The notes below the pieces were generated by a model. The model was not told the DNA's origin and did not search any database. It saw nothing but the letters and a program-made list of their open reading frames with translations. Below are positions 52,539 through 64,000 of a stretch of DNA of 64,000 nucleotides, in pieces (the stretch's first letter is position 1; every line of letters starts with the position of its first letter). Origin of the DNA: Halorussus limi (GTDB lineage: Archaea; Halobacteriota; Halobacteria; Halobacteriales; Haladaptataceae); the NCBI RefSeq assembly GCF_023238205.1, contig NZ_CP096659.1, positions 1,240,001 to 1,304,000 of the forward strand, given 5' to 3'. Both the position numbers and the translations under genes were made by a program.

Positions 52539-54047
52539 ATGAAACTACCCGAATCACAGGTCGCGGTGTTACGAGCCGCGAGCGCGAACGACGCACAGAC
52601 CATCGACCAACTGGCCGACGAGACCGACCGCAAGCCCGAGACGGTCACGGGCGCGGCCTTCGAGTTGGAGGACGAGGGTCTCGTGACGGTCGCGGAATCG
52701 ACCGACGAGACCGTGACGCTGACCGACGAGGCCCGCGAGTACCTCGAAGACGGCCTCCCCGAGGTCCGACTCTACGAGGCCGCGACGGACGCGGGGGCCG
52801 ACGAGGAACCGGTCGAGATGGGCCGGGTCATCGGCCAGTCCGGACTCGAAGGTCCGCAGGTCGACATCGCACTCTCGAACTACGCCCGGAAGGGGTACGG
52901 CACCATCGAGAGCGGCGAGATTACGGCCGACCCCGACGCCGACCCCGAGAGCGACGCCGAAGCCAGCGCGCTCGCCGCACTCGACGCTGGCGAGTCGGCA
53001 GACGACGAGAGCGTGTTGGAGCAGTTAGAGCGGCGCGGACTCGTCGAACTCTCCGAGTCCACGGTTCGCTCGGTGACGCTGACCGACGAGGGCGTGACCG
53101 CGATGATGGAGGGCGTCGAGACGGCAGAGACGGTCGGCCAGTTGACGCCCGAGATGCTGACCTCCGGCGAGTGGCGCGACGTGGAGTTCGCGGAGTACAA
53201 CGTCAAGGCCGACGCCGAGCGCATCGACGGGGGCAAGACCCACATCCTGCGCCAGACCGCAAACAGGGTCAAGGACACGCTGGTCGGGATGGGCTTCGAG
53301 GAGATGGAAGGGCCCCACGCCGACGCGGAGTTCTGGATAAACGACTGCCTGTTCATGCCTCAAGACCACCCCGCGCGAACCCACTGGGACCAGTTCGCGC
53401 TGGAGAACCCACGGGAAATCGACGAGTTGCCCGAGGACCTCGTGGCCCGCGTCGAAGACGCCCACCGGAACGGCGTCGGCGATGACGGCGAGGGCTACCA
53501 CTCGCCGTGGACCGAGGAGGTCGCGCAGGGAATCGACCTGCGGGGCCACACCACCTCGCTGTCGATGCGGTACCTCTCGGGTCACGAGGTCGGTGAATTG
53601 GAACCGCCACAGCGGTTCTTCAGCGTCGAGAAGGTGTACCGCAACGACACTCTCGACCCGACCCACCTCCTGGAGTTCTACCAGATAGAGGGCTGGGTGA
53701 TGGCCGAGGACCTCTCGGTACGGGACCTGATGGGGACCTTCGAGGAGTTCTACGCCCAGTTCGGCATCACGGACATCGAGTTCAAGCCCCACTACAATCC
53801 CTACACGGAGCCGAGTTTCGAACTGTTCGGAACCCACCCGACGACCGGCGAGATGGTCGAAATCGGCAACTCGGGCATGTTCCGCGAGGAAGTCCTCTCT
53901 CCGCTCGGCGTCGAGTGCGACGTGATGGCGTGGGGCCTCGCGCTGGAACGCCTGCTGATGCTGATGTACGGCTTCGAGGACATCCGCGACGTTCACGGGA
54001 CGCTCGCCGACCTCGAACTGCTCCGCGAGACGGAGGTGCTACACTGA
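52539..54047 (+). CDS. pheS: Phenylalanine--tRNA ligase alpha subunit
   Basis: A 502-residue catalytic alpha subunit of archaeal/eukaryotic type. N-terminal winged-helix repeats (MKLPESQVAVLRAASANDAQTIDQLADETDRKPETVTGAAFELEDEGLVTV) occupy about 200 residues. Motif 1 and 2 regions follow (MGFEEMEGPHADAEFWINDCLFMPQDHPAR; FFSVEKVYRNDTLDPTHLLEFYQIEGWVM), and motif 3 is CDVMAWGLALERLLMLMYG. The ATG at 52539 has no ribosome site or close TATA box, consistent with transcription from the leader promoter. Its stop overlaps the pheT ATG by one base. Confidence 0.95.
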   Translation: MKLPESQVAVLRAASANDAQTIDQLADETDRKPETVTGAAFELEDEGLVTVAESTDETVTLTDEAREYLEDGLPEVRLYEAATDAGADEEPVEMGRVIGQSGLEGPQVDIALSNYARKGYGTIESGEITADPDADPESDAEASALAALDAGESADDESVLEQLERRGLVELSESTVRSVTLTDEGVTAMMEGVETAETVGQLTPEMLTSGEWRDVEFAEYNVKADAERIDGGKTHILRQTANRVKDTLVGMGFEEMEGPHADAEFWINDCLFMPQDHPARTHWDQFALENPREIDELPEDLVARVEDAHRNGVGDDGEGYHSPWTEEVAQGIDLRGHTTSLSMRYLSGHEVGELEPPQRFFSVEKVYRNDTLDPTHLLEFYQIEGWVMAEDLSVRDLMGTFEEFYAQFGITDIEFKPHYNPYTEPSFELFGTHPTTGEMVEIGNSGMFREEVLSPLGVECDVMAWGLALERLLMLMYGFEDIRDVHGTLADLELLRETEVLH

Positions 54048-55798
54048 TGCCAGTCGTAGACGTGAATCCCGACGAACTTCGGGAACTGACCGGCCACGAC
54101 GAGAAGAGCGACGACGAACTCATCGACGACATGTTCGCCCTCGGACTGGAGTTCGAGGGCCGGACCGAGGAGGGCGACCTCCAACTGGAGTTCGCGCCCG
54201 ACCGACTCGACCGCCTCTCGGTCGAGGGCGTCGCGCGGTCGCTGCGTTACCAGTACGGCGATGACCGCGGCGTCTACGTGCCGGGCACCAACGACGCCGA
54301 CTGGACCATCGAAGTCGACGAGTCGGTGCCCGAGGTGCGACCCTACGTCACCGGCGCGGTGATTCGGGACGTGGACCTGGACGACGAGGCGCTCGATTCG
54401 CTCATCCAGTTGCAGGAGAAACTCCACGCGACGATGGGCCGCAAGCGCGCGAAGGGAGCCATCGGCATCCACGACCTGACGATGCTGAAGGGGCAGGCCG
54501 CCACCGCCGAGGGCCAGACCGAGGCGGGCAACTCCATCGTCTACCGGGGCATCGACCCCGACGGCGACCGGTTCGTCCCTCTCGACTCCGACGCCGAGAT
54601 GACGCCCGAAGAGGTCCTGCGCTCGCATCCGACCGGCGAGACGTACGCCGACCTCGTCGCCAAGTACGACCGGTACCCCGCCATCTACGACGACATCGGT
54701 CTGTTCTCGTTCCCGCCGGTCATCAACGGCCGCCGGACGGAGGTCTCGACCGACTCGCGGGACCTGTTCGTGGAACTGACGGGCACCGACCAGTGGACCA
54801 TCGACCACATGTGCAACATCATCTGCTACGCGCTCGACGCCCGCGGCGCGAAGGTCGAGGAAGTCGAGGTCAGTTATCCCGACCGCGACCTCCTGCGACC
54901 CGACTTCGAGGTCCGCGAGAAGACCGTCACCCACGAGCGCATCGAGAGTCTGCTCGGCGTCGACCTGAGCGCCGAGCGCGTGTTGGACCTGCTGGAGCGG
55001 TCTGGGTTGGACGCCCGGACCGAGGAGGTCGGCGACGACGAGTTGGCCTACGAGGTCGAAGTCCCGCCCTACCGGGTCGACGTGTTGCATCCGCTCGACA
55101 TCGTGGACGACGTGGGCCGGGCCTACGGCTTCAACGACCTCGAACCGCGCTACCCCGACGTGGGGACGGTCGGCGGCCGCCACGACCGGTCGAAACTCGA
55201 AGACGCCGCCCGCGAACTGTTGGTCGGTCTCGGCTTCGAGGACCTGCTCAACTTCCACATGATAAGCGAGACGGAGAACTTCGACCGGATGGGACTCCCG
55301 CGGCCGGGCGAAGACGGCGACGCGCCGGACGCGGACGTTCTCGGTGCAGACGCCCCCGCGACCATCCTCGAACCCTACAGCGAGGACTACACCATGCTCC
55401 GGACGTGGGCGCTCCCCTCGCTGCTGATGGTCTTGGAGAACAACACTCACCGGGGCTACCCGCAGGACCTCGCGGAAATCGGTCTCGCGGCGCGCGTGGA
55501 CGAGAGCGAGAACACCGGAGTCGCCGAGCGCCGGACGGTCGCCGGGGTACTCGCGCGCCACGACGCCTCCTACGAGGACGCGAAGGCCCGACTCCAAGCT
55601 ATCGCACGCAACTTCGACGTCGAACTCGAGACGCCCCCGACCGACCACCCGACGTTCATCGACGGGCGCACGGCCTCGGTCGTTATCGACGGCGAGACAG
55701 TCGGGGTCATCGGCGAACTCCACCCGGAGGTGCTGGTCGAACACGACCTCGAACTGCCGGTCGCCGCGTTCGAGTTCCGACTCGACGCGTTAGAATAG
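54047..55798 (+). CDS. pheT: Phenylalanine--tRNA ligase beta subunit
   Basis: A 583-residue beta subunit, normal length for archaea (bacterial versions are near 800 with extra domains). It shows MPVVDVNPDELRELTGHDEKSDDELIDDMFALGLEFEG, the B3/4 editing region (FPPVINGRRTEVSTDSRDLFVELTGTD), B5 domain (RIESLLGVDLSAERVLDLLERSGLDAR), and the pseudo-catalytic domain (GLGFEDLLNFHMISETENFDRMGL, YTMLRTWALPSLLMVLENNTHRGYPQDLAEIGL). It forms an alpha2beta2 enzyme with PheS. Start ATG 54047 overlaps the pheS stop. Confidence 0.95.
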   Translation: MPVVDVNPDELRELTGHDEKSDDELIDDMFALGLEFEGRTEEGDLQLEFAPDRLDRLSVEGVARSLRYQYGDDRGVYVPGTNDADWTIEVDESVPEVRPYVTGAVIRDVDLDDEALDSLIQLQEKLHATMGRKRAKGAIGIHDLTMLKGQAATAEGQTEAGNSIVYRGIDPDGDRFVPLDSDAEMTPEEVLRSHPTGETYADLVAKYDRYPAIYDDIGLFSFPPVINGRRTEVSTDSRDLFVELTGTDQWTIDHMCNIICYALDARGAKVEEVEVSYPDRDLLRPDFEVREKTVTHERIESLLGVDLSAERVLDLLERSGLDARTEEVGDDELAYEVEVPPYRVDVLHPLDIVDDVGRAYGFNDLEPRYPDVGTVGGRHDRSKLEDAARELLVGLGFEDLLNFHMISETENFDRMGLPRPGEDGDAPDADVLGADAPATILEPYSEDYTMLRTWALPSLLMVLENNTHRGYPQDLAEIGLAARVDESENTGVAERRTVAGVLARHDASYEDAKARLQAIARNFDVELETPPTDHPTFIDGRTASVVIDGETVGVIGELHPEVLVEHDLELPVAAFEFRLDALE

Positions 55799-55827
55799 AT
55801 TCCGTCGTTCTAATTTCTCCGACCGCG

Positions 55828-56883
55828 TCAGTCTAAGTCCGCGCCGACCGCCTCTTCCACCGAGTCGAAGCCGTCGCGGTCCAGCAGGTCGAGCAGGCCC
55901 TCGTTGATGTCGCGGGCGATGGACGGGCCGCGGTAGACCAGGCCGGTGTAGAGTTGCACTACGTGCGCGCCCGCGCGAATCTTCTCGTAGGCGTCTTCGG
56001 CGGTGAACACTCCGCCCACGCCGACGACCGGCACGTCCACGCGTTCGGCGACGAACCGGACCATCTCCGTGGCCCGCGACTCGATGGGCTTGCCCGACAG
56101 GCCGCCCTCCTCGGCGCGGTTGTGGCTCCGGAGCGTGTCCGGTCTGTCGGTCGTGGTGTTCGTCGCGATGACGCCGTCGAGACCGAGTTCGTTCACGAGG
56201 TCCAGCGCGTCCTCGACGGCGGGGTCCGGGAGGTCGGGCGAGAGTTTGACGAGGAGCGGACTCGCGCCAGCGTCTAGCAGGGTCGTGAGGATAGCCTCCA
56301 TCGAGTCGCGGTTCTGGAGGTCGCGGAACCCCTCCGAGTTGGGACAGGAGACGTTGACGACGAAGAAATCCCCGCCTTCGGCGACGCGCTCGTAGGTGTA
56401 GCGGTAGTCCTCGGGAGCGTCGTCGACGGCGACGTGTTCGGTCTTCGCGAGGTTGACTCCGACCGGAACGTCCACGTCCGCGCCGGAGAGACGCTCGCCG
56501 ACCGCGTCAGCGCCTCGGTTGTTCAGGCCCATTCGGTTGACGATGCCCTCGTCCTCGCGCAGGCGGAACATCCGCGGCCGGGCGTTTCCCGATTGGGGGT
56601 CGGCCGTGACGCCGCCGACTTCGACGGACCCGAAGCCGAGACTCGCCAGCGCAGAGGGTACCTCCGCGTTTTTGTCGAATCCGGCCGCGACGCCGACCGG
56701 GTTCGGAAACGTCCGGTCGAACGCCTCGACTCGGAGTCGGTCGTCGTCGACGCGGTATCGCGCTCGAAGCGTGTCGGCGAGCGACGTTCCCTGCGCGGCG
56801 CGCATCCCCGCGTGGACCGCACTGTGGGCCGTCTCCGGAGGGAGACCGAAGAGAAGTGGTTTCACCAATTGGTAGGCGTTCAT
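55828..56883 (-). CDS. pyrD: Dihydroorotate dehydrogenase (class 2, quinone)
   Basis: A 351-residue flavoenzyme of pyrimidine synthesis. The N-terminal helical membrane-associating segment MNAYQLVKPLLFGLPPETAHSAVHAGM marks it as class 2, using quinone. FMN-binding blocks PNPVGVAAGFDKNAEVP, FGSVEVGGVTADPQSGN, NRMGLNNRGADAV, the catalytic Ser in NVSCPNS, LVKLSPDL, and VVGVGGVFTAEDAYEKIRAGA are present. It is convergent with pheT, 29 bases between stops. Confidence 0.93.
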   Translation of the reverse strand: MNAYQLVKPLLFGLPPETAHSAVHAGMRAAQGTSLADTLRARYRVDDDRLRVEAFDRTFPNPVGVAAGFDKNAEVPSALASLGFGSVEVGGVTADPQSGNARPRMFRLREDEGIVNRMGLNNRGADAVGERLSGADVDVPVGVNLAKTEHVAVDDAPEDYRYTYERVAEGGDFFVVNVSCPNSEGFRDLQNRDSMEAILTTLLDAGASPLLVKLSPDLPDPAVEDALDLVNELGLDGVIATNTTTDRPDTLRSHNRAEEGGLSGKPIESRATEMVRFVAERVDVPVVGVGGVFTAEDAYEKIRAGAHVVQLYTGLVYRGPSIARDINEGLLDLLDRDGFDSVEEAVGADLD

Positions 56884-56928
56884 TGTACCTTTACCCAGAC
56901 TCCGGTGGCAAAAACCCCTCGTTCCAAC

Positions 56929-57126
56929 TCAGAATTCGTGTTCGACCTCGTCTTTGTCGGCCTTCTGGATGATGATTTTGTCTTCCCTGACGCGCACGAA
57001 CACCTCGTCGCCGATGTCCATGCCAGCGACGGCGAGTTCGTCCTCGTGCAGGTTGATGTGGACGTTGTGATACTCGCCGTCCTCGCCTTTCGCGCCACTC
57101 GGGCTGAGCTTCTTTTTCCGTACCAT
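56929..57126 (-). CDS. AbrB/SpoVT-like small protein
   Basis: A 65-residue protein, MVRKKKLSPSGAKGEDGEYHNVHINLHEDELAVAGMDIGDEVFVRVREDKIIIQKADKDEVEHEF. The second half follows the swapped-hairpin AbrB pattern (L-x-x-x-x-L-x-x-x-x-G-x-x-x-G-D-E-V-x-V-x-V). The basic start could contact DNA. Such proteins are transcription regulators or antitoxins; no toxin gene is next to it. It is 45 bases upstream of pyrD. Confidence 0.75.
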   Translation of the reverse strand: MVRKKKLSPSGAKGEDGEYHNVHINLHEDELAVAGMDIGDEVFVRVREDKIIIQKADKDEVEHEF

Positions 57127-57319
57127 CGCGGTATCGTAGGCGTACGTTCGCCCCAGATTATACTTAAGTGTTTTCTACCGACCGACCTGCACTCACACCC
57201 ACGTCGGTTTCACTCGACTTACACTCTCGCTATTCGATACGCGCAGACGGGCCGGAAAAACGCCTGACGGAGCAAACATAATATATAAGGCTTACGACGA
57301 GAATGGCTCATATCGGCGA

Positions 57320-57331
57320 TATATTTATAGT
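57320..57331 (+). promoter_or_regulatory. TATA box of the MC1 gene
   Basis: TATATTTATAG is centred near 57326, about 26 bases before ATG 57352. A strong archaeal TATA box fits an abundant chromatin protein and supports 57352 rather than 57367 as the start. Confidence 0.65.
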
Positions 57332-57351
57332 GGGTCCTGTGCTGGGTTGTC

Positions 57352-57675
57352 ATGGAGGAGAAAACCATGGTACGTGAAGACGGTAAACGAAATTTCGCGC
57401 TTCGAGAAACCGACGGTGACGAGAGTAGTGTTTTCTCAGGAAACACTCCACGGCAGGCCGCGTTGAAAGCGGCCCGCCGTCTCGAACCAGCGTCGTCCGA
57501 AGACGCGGCCGACCACACCGAGATACGACTTCGAGAGAAAGGCACCGACAAAGTCCACATCTACGAAGGATGGGCGTGGCACGAGTCGGCCCCCGACGAC
57601 AAACCCGACTGGATGCCGAACGAGATCACCGAAGCCAACGTCTCGAAGCAGGGCATCAAGCACCTCGATGAGTAG
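57352..57675 (+). CDS. Chromosomal protein MC1
   Basis: A 107-residue DNA-bending chromatin protein. MC1-type sequence runs the whole length: REDGKRNFALRETDGDESSVFSGNTPRQAALKAARRLEP, then EIRLREKGTDKVHIYEGWAWHESAPDDKPDWMPNEITEANVSKQGIKHLDE. The Trp pair and basic residues that contact DNA are present. The Met at 57367 is an alternative start (five codons shorter), matching some relatives. Confidence 0.9.
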   Translation: MEEKTMVREDGKRNFALRETDGDESSVFSGNTPRQAALKAARRLEPASSEDAADHTEIRLREKGTDKVHIYEGWAWHESAPDDKPDWMPNEITEANVSKQGIKHLDE

Positions 57676-57930
57676 CGCGGTCGGGAACAACTTTCACCTG
57701 TTTTCTCAGTTTTCGAGCAGTTGCACGTCCTCATGCGCGTGCAGGGGCTGAGAACCATTGTTCGTACGCCACGTGCGCTAACTACTGACTGACGACGTGA
57801 GTGACACGTAGGATGACCGGTCTGCTCTTACCGTCTCTGTTACCTCGACGAGCTGGCGCTCCCAGTAGTCGCTGTCGTATCTAATCGCCCGACGAGGGTG
57901 GCACGTCATCGCACCTCGAAGAGCTCTCGG

Positions 57931-57951
57931 TTCGACGGCCTTAAGTGCAAC
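57931..57951 (+). promoter_or_regulatory. rRNA promoter element 1
   Basis: TTCGACGGCCTTAAGTGCAA, the haloarchaeal rRNA promoter pattern (TTCGA..CCCTTAAGTG). Confidence 0.75.
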
Positions 57952-58060
57952 CCGGCCATTCGTTTGAATGCGAACGAGGTCCGGTGGTTCGGGCCTCCGG
58001 GAAACGGCGAAAATCGGCGCCTTTTTAAGGTGCCTACGCCGCTTCTCGAAATTAATCCCA

Positions 58061-58083
58061 ATCCGTAGCCCTTTAGTGTACTG
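58061..58083 (+). promoter_or_regulatory. rRNA promoter element 2
   Basis: ATCCGTAGCCCTTTAGTGTA then CTG, a diverged copy of the same pattern, 130 bases after element 1. Confidence 0.6.
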
Positions 58084-58140
58084 GGGGACATGGATTGAGT
58101 AGGCGCGCTGTCCTGCGATTTAGGACGACCGCACCACGCT

Positions 58141-58164
58141 CGATCCGATGCCCTTAAGTGTAAC
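58141..58164 (+). promoter_or_regulatory. rRNA promoter element 3
   Basis: GATCCGATGCCCTTAAGTGT then AACA, a strong copy 80 bases after element 2. Confidence 0.75.
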
Positions 58165-58223
58165 AGGGTACTCGGATTGGATGTGACGAGCCTTCGGGGG
58201 TCTTCCCACCGAAGGACGACCGC

Positions 58224-58246
58224 GGTTCGGTGCCCTTAAATGATAG
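58224..58246 (+). promoter_or_regulatory. rRNA promoter element 4
   Basis: GGTTCGGTGCCCTTAAATGA then TAG, 80 bases after element 3. Confidence 0.7.
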
Positions 58247-58330
58247 GGGCGCATTGAACCGTAATGCAGAGAAAGACGCGACGTGATTCGCGAGACGTTC
58301 AACCCGTCTCGCAATCTCGGACCACGAACA

Positions 58331-58354
58331 CGCTTCGATGGGTTTAAGCCCAAT
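58331..58354 (+). promoter_or_regulatory. rRNA promoter element 5
   Basis: CGCTTCGATGGGTTTAAGCC then CAAT, closest to 16S, 110 bases after element 4. Confidence 0.7.
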
Positions 58355-58427
58355 CGACGCAAACGTTCAGGTCCGAAGGAAATGAGGATTCCACCCCTGC
58401 GGTCCGCCGTACACGATGGAATCTGAT

Positions 58428-58459
58428 GTTAGCCCTGGCAGTTCGGTGACACCCGACCA
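58428..58459 (+). other. 16S processing stem, 5' half (bulge-helix-bulge)
   Basis: GTTAGCCCTGGCAGTTC (58428-58444), helix GGTG, bulge ACA, then CCCGACCA. It pairs with 60132-60163 (TGGTCGGG, helix CACC, bulge TTC, GAACTGCCAGGGTTAAC). The two three-base bulges and the four-base helix match the archaeal splicing-endonuclease target that excises pre-16S. Confidence 0.85.
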
Positions 58460-58559
58460 ACGATATGGTTTGGGGTCGTCGAACTGACGGACCTAGAAGA
58501 TAGACACGATACATGTGTCTCCGCCAGAAACCCACCGAGCCATTACGCGCTCGGCAACC

Positions 58560-60031
<1,472 letters not shown>

Positions 60032-60131
60032 AACGCACGAGACCAGGTCGACGACCTGGCTCACACACCCGTTCGTCACCACCATACGACGAACACACGC
60101 GAGGGTTCCTCGACGACCTCGACCGCTTCGG

Positions 60132-60163
60132 TGGTCGGGCACCTTCGAACTGCCAGGGTTAAC
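60132..60163 (+). other. 16S processing stem, 3' half
   Basis: Pairs with 58428-58459 as described there, with one G-U pair in the outer stem. The pair encloses the complete 16S gene. Confidence 0.85.
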
Positions 60164-60189
60164 ATTCGCCCCTCCCCGTCCGGGGAGGT

Positions 60190-60261
60190 GGGCCCATAGC
60201 TCAGTGGTAGAGTGCCTCCTTTGCAAGGAGGATGCCCTGGGTTCAAATCCCAGTGGGTCCA
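60190..60261 (+). tRNA. tRNA-Ala (anticodon TGC)
   Basis: A 72-base cloverleaf in the 16S-23S spacer. Acceptor GGGCCCA pairs with TGGGTCC; anticodon stem CCTCC/GGAGG encloses TTTGCAA, anticodon TGC. Discriminator A. A spacer tRNA-Ala is typical of euryarchaeal rRNA operons. Confidence 0.96.
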
Positions 60262-60421
60262 TGTCTCGGGCTGGAACGTGAACCGTGTCCCTTAAGTGGG
60301 AGACGGAGCAACGTTCGAGTCCGAACTAACCGATGCACTACACCGTGAAAGCGCGTGTAGGAAGGGTTCGATGCACGCTCCTACACCACCTGTAGGACGT
60401 GGCAATGACGACCGTATGTAC

Positions 60422-60451
60422 GTGCAATCCAGGCGTCCACTGGATCCGATG
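60422..60451 (+). other. 23S processing stem, 5' half (bulge-helix-bulge)
   Basis: GTGCAATCCAG, helix GCGT, bulge CCA, CTGGATCCGATG. It pairs with 63443-63472 (CATCGGGTCCAG, helix GCGC, bulge AAA, CTGGATTGCAC). A perfect bulge-helix-bulge layout enclosing 23S. Confidence 0.88.
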
Positions 60452-60494
60452 CGTAGCAGTCAATCCGGGTCACAGTGCGATGTATACCAACAGC

Positions 60495-63401
<2,907 letters not shown>

Positions 63402-63442
63402 CCACACACTCATCACCGCACTGCGCCCGATTGACACACACT

Positions 63443-63472
63443 CATCGGGTCCAGGCGCAAACTGGATTGCAC
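63443..63472 (+). other. 23S processing stem, 3' half
   Basis: Partner of 60422-60451; together they release pre-23S by cleavage in the two bulges. Confidence 0.88.
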
Positions 63473-63503
63473 ACACTACATACGGTCACAACGACCATCG
63501 AAT

Positions 63504-63548
63504 CACCGACGGTGGACCAGTATCGCGGTTCGATTCCGCGAGTCGGCG
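63504..63548 (+). other. tRNA-like element directly before 5S
   Basis: A T-arm mimic CGCGG-TTCGATT-CCGCG (63524-63540) is followed by GTCGGCG (63542-63548), which pairs, with one mismatch, with CACCGAC (63504-63510) as an acceptor-like stem. The element ends exactly at the 5S start. In Haloferax volcanii, tRNase Z is known to make the 5S 5' end in vitro; a structure like this would be its substrate. Confidence 0.65.
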
Positions 63549-63670
63549 TTAAGGCGGCCACAGCGGCGGGGCGACACCCGTACCCATCCCGAACACGGAA
63601 GTTAAGCCCGCCTGCGTTTCGGCGAGTACTGGAGTGCGCGAGCCTCTGGGAAATCCGATTCGCCGCCTCC
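63549..63670 (+). rRNA. 5S ribosomal RNA
   Basis: 122 bases beginning TTAAGGCGGCCACAGCGG, with CCCGTACCCATCCCGAACAC and GAGTACTGGAGTGCGCGAGC typical of haloarchaeal 5S, ending in GCCGCCTCC, which pairs with the start. Confidence 0.95.
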
Positions 63671-63682
63671 CACTCATACTCC

Positions 63683-63713
63683 GACCCCGTTCGGCACCGC
63701 GCCGAACGGGGTC
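63683..63713 (+). terminator. Perfect 13-bp hairpin after 5S
   Basis: GACCCCGTTCGGC, loop ACCGC, GCCGAACGGGGTC. It lies 12 bases after 5S and is followed by a weak CTTCATTTC tract. It may stop transcription or stabilise the 3' end. Confidence 0.5.
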
Positions 63714-63789
63714 GCTTCATTTCGAACCTCGGCGAGCGCCGCCGGGGACCGCTATATTTAAGCGCGACCAGCGAATAGCAGAAGACAGC

Positions 63790-63865
63790 GCCAAGGTGGC
63801 AGAGTCCGGCCGAACGCAGCGGCCTGCAGAGCCGCCTACCGCCGGTTCAAATCCGGCCCTTGGCT
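63790..63865 (+). tRNA. tRNA-Cys (anticodon GCA)
   Basis: A 76-base cloverleaf. Acceptor GCCAAGG pairs with CCTTGGC; the anticodon stem GCGGC/GCCGC encloses CTGCAGA, anticodon GCA; discriminator T as usual for tRNA-Cys. The CTATATTTAAGC at 63750-63761 is a TATA box of its own, so it need not depend on the rRNA promoters. Confidence 0.95.
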
Positions 63866-64000
63866 TGCACCGTTTTACTTCGTCGAGTGTCCTCGCACCC
63901 ACAACCTCAGTTCGGCCTGCGGACACCGTTCCTCGTGAAAATCTGTACCGAAATCCCCGTTCGCTCAGTCGCTTCGCTCCTTCGCTCACGGCGAAACGGC

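Larger units (their letters stand above)
57676..58559. other. rRNA operon promoter and leader region
   Basis: No protein gene is apparent in this 884-base stretch. The left part (57676-57900) shows nothing I recognise. From 57931 onward it holds five tandem promoter-like elements, listed separately, and then the 5' half of the 16S processing stem. Confidence 0.75.

Noticed and set aside
63866-64000. Start of a further gene at the right edge
   Set aside because: The final 135 bases include CGCTTCGCTCCTTCGCTCAC-type sequence typical of haloarchaeal intergenic DNA; no start codon with a promoter can be supported before the window ends.

Overview
The window is chromosomal DNA from a haloarchaeon (class Halobacteria). 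The evidence is a GC-rich, very acidic proteome with GC-rich third positions, TATA boxes about 26 bases before start codons (leaderless genes), Tat lipoproteins, a PGF-CTERM surface protein, PolD, Orc1/Cdc6, MC1, Hef, Hel308, PurO, and a 16S-tRNA-Ala-23S-5S-tRNA-Cys operon with bulge-helix-bulge processing stems. I cannot fix the genus from sequence alone. No CRISPR array, insertion sequence, integrase or prophage was seen; this is core chromosome.

Layout. 1-10 kb: an iron-box-controlled binding protein, a NifU-like protein, a sulfatase-like enzyme, a flippase-like membrane protein, ketopantoate reductase, a zinc-ribbon protein, the PolD large subunit and a PPC-domain protein. 10-18 kb: a five-gene peptide ABC transporter (dppABCDF-like). 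18-32 kb: GrpB, a four-CBS protein coupled to glyS, a polyprenol-kinase-like protein, Hef, a repeat-bearing small protein, UspA, a p27-like zinc protein, a surface glycoprotein, malate dehydrogenase and a phosphoesterase. 32-42 kb: purO, tRNA-Gln, a histidine kinase, Cgi121 next to Hel308, a ferredoxin and a MATE exporter.

42-49 kb is a replication origin. The Era-like GTPase, OapB and OapC genes lie on one side of a 1.5 kb non-coding stretch; orc1, sec11 and the PolD small subunit lie on the other. The stretch holds at least six good origin recognition boxes, two of them inverted around an AT-rich unwinding region. Look-alike boxes also occur outside the core, near 34.7 kb, 47.6 kb and 49.0 kb.

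49-57 kb: a KaiC-like protein with a broken P-loop, aspartate kinase, then pheS-pheT. The pheST genes are preceded by a 27-codon reading frame ending in a phenylalanine-rich tail, with its own promoter and mutually exclusive RNA pairings. This looks like a leader-peptide attenuator for phenylalanyl-tRNA synthetase and is the main candidate for something undescribed. 57-64 kb: pyrD, an AbrB-like protein, MC1, at least five tandem rRNA promoters and the rRNA operon, including a tRNA-like element directly before 5S.
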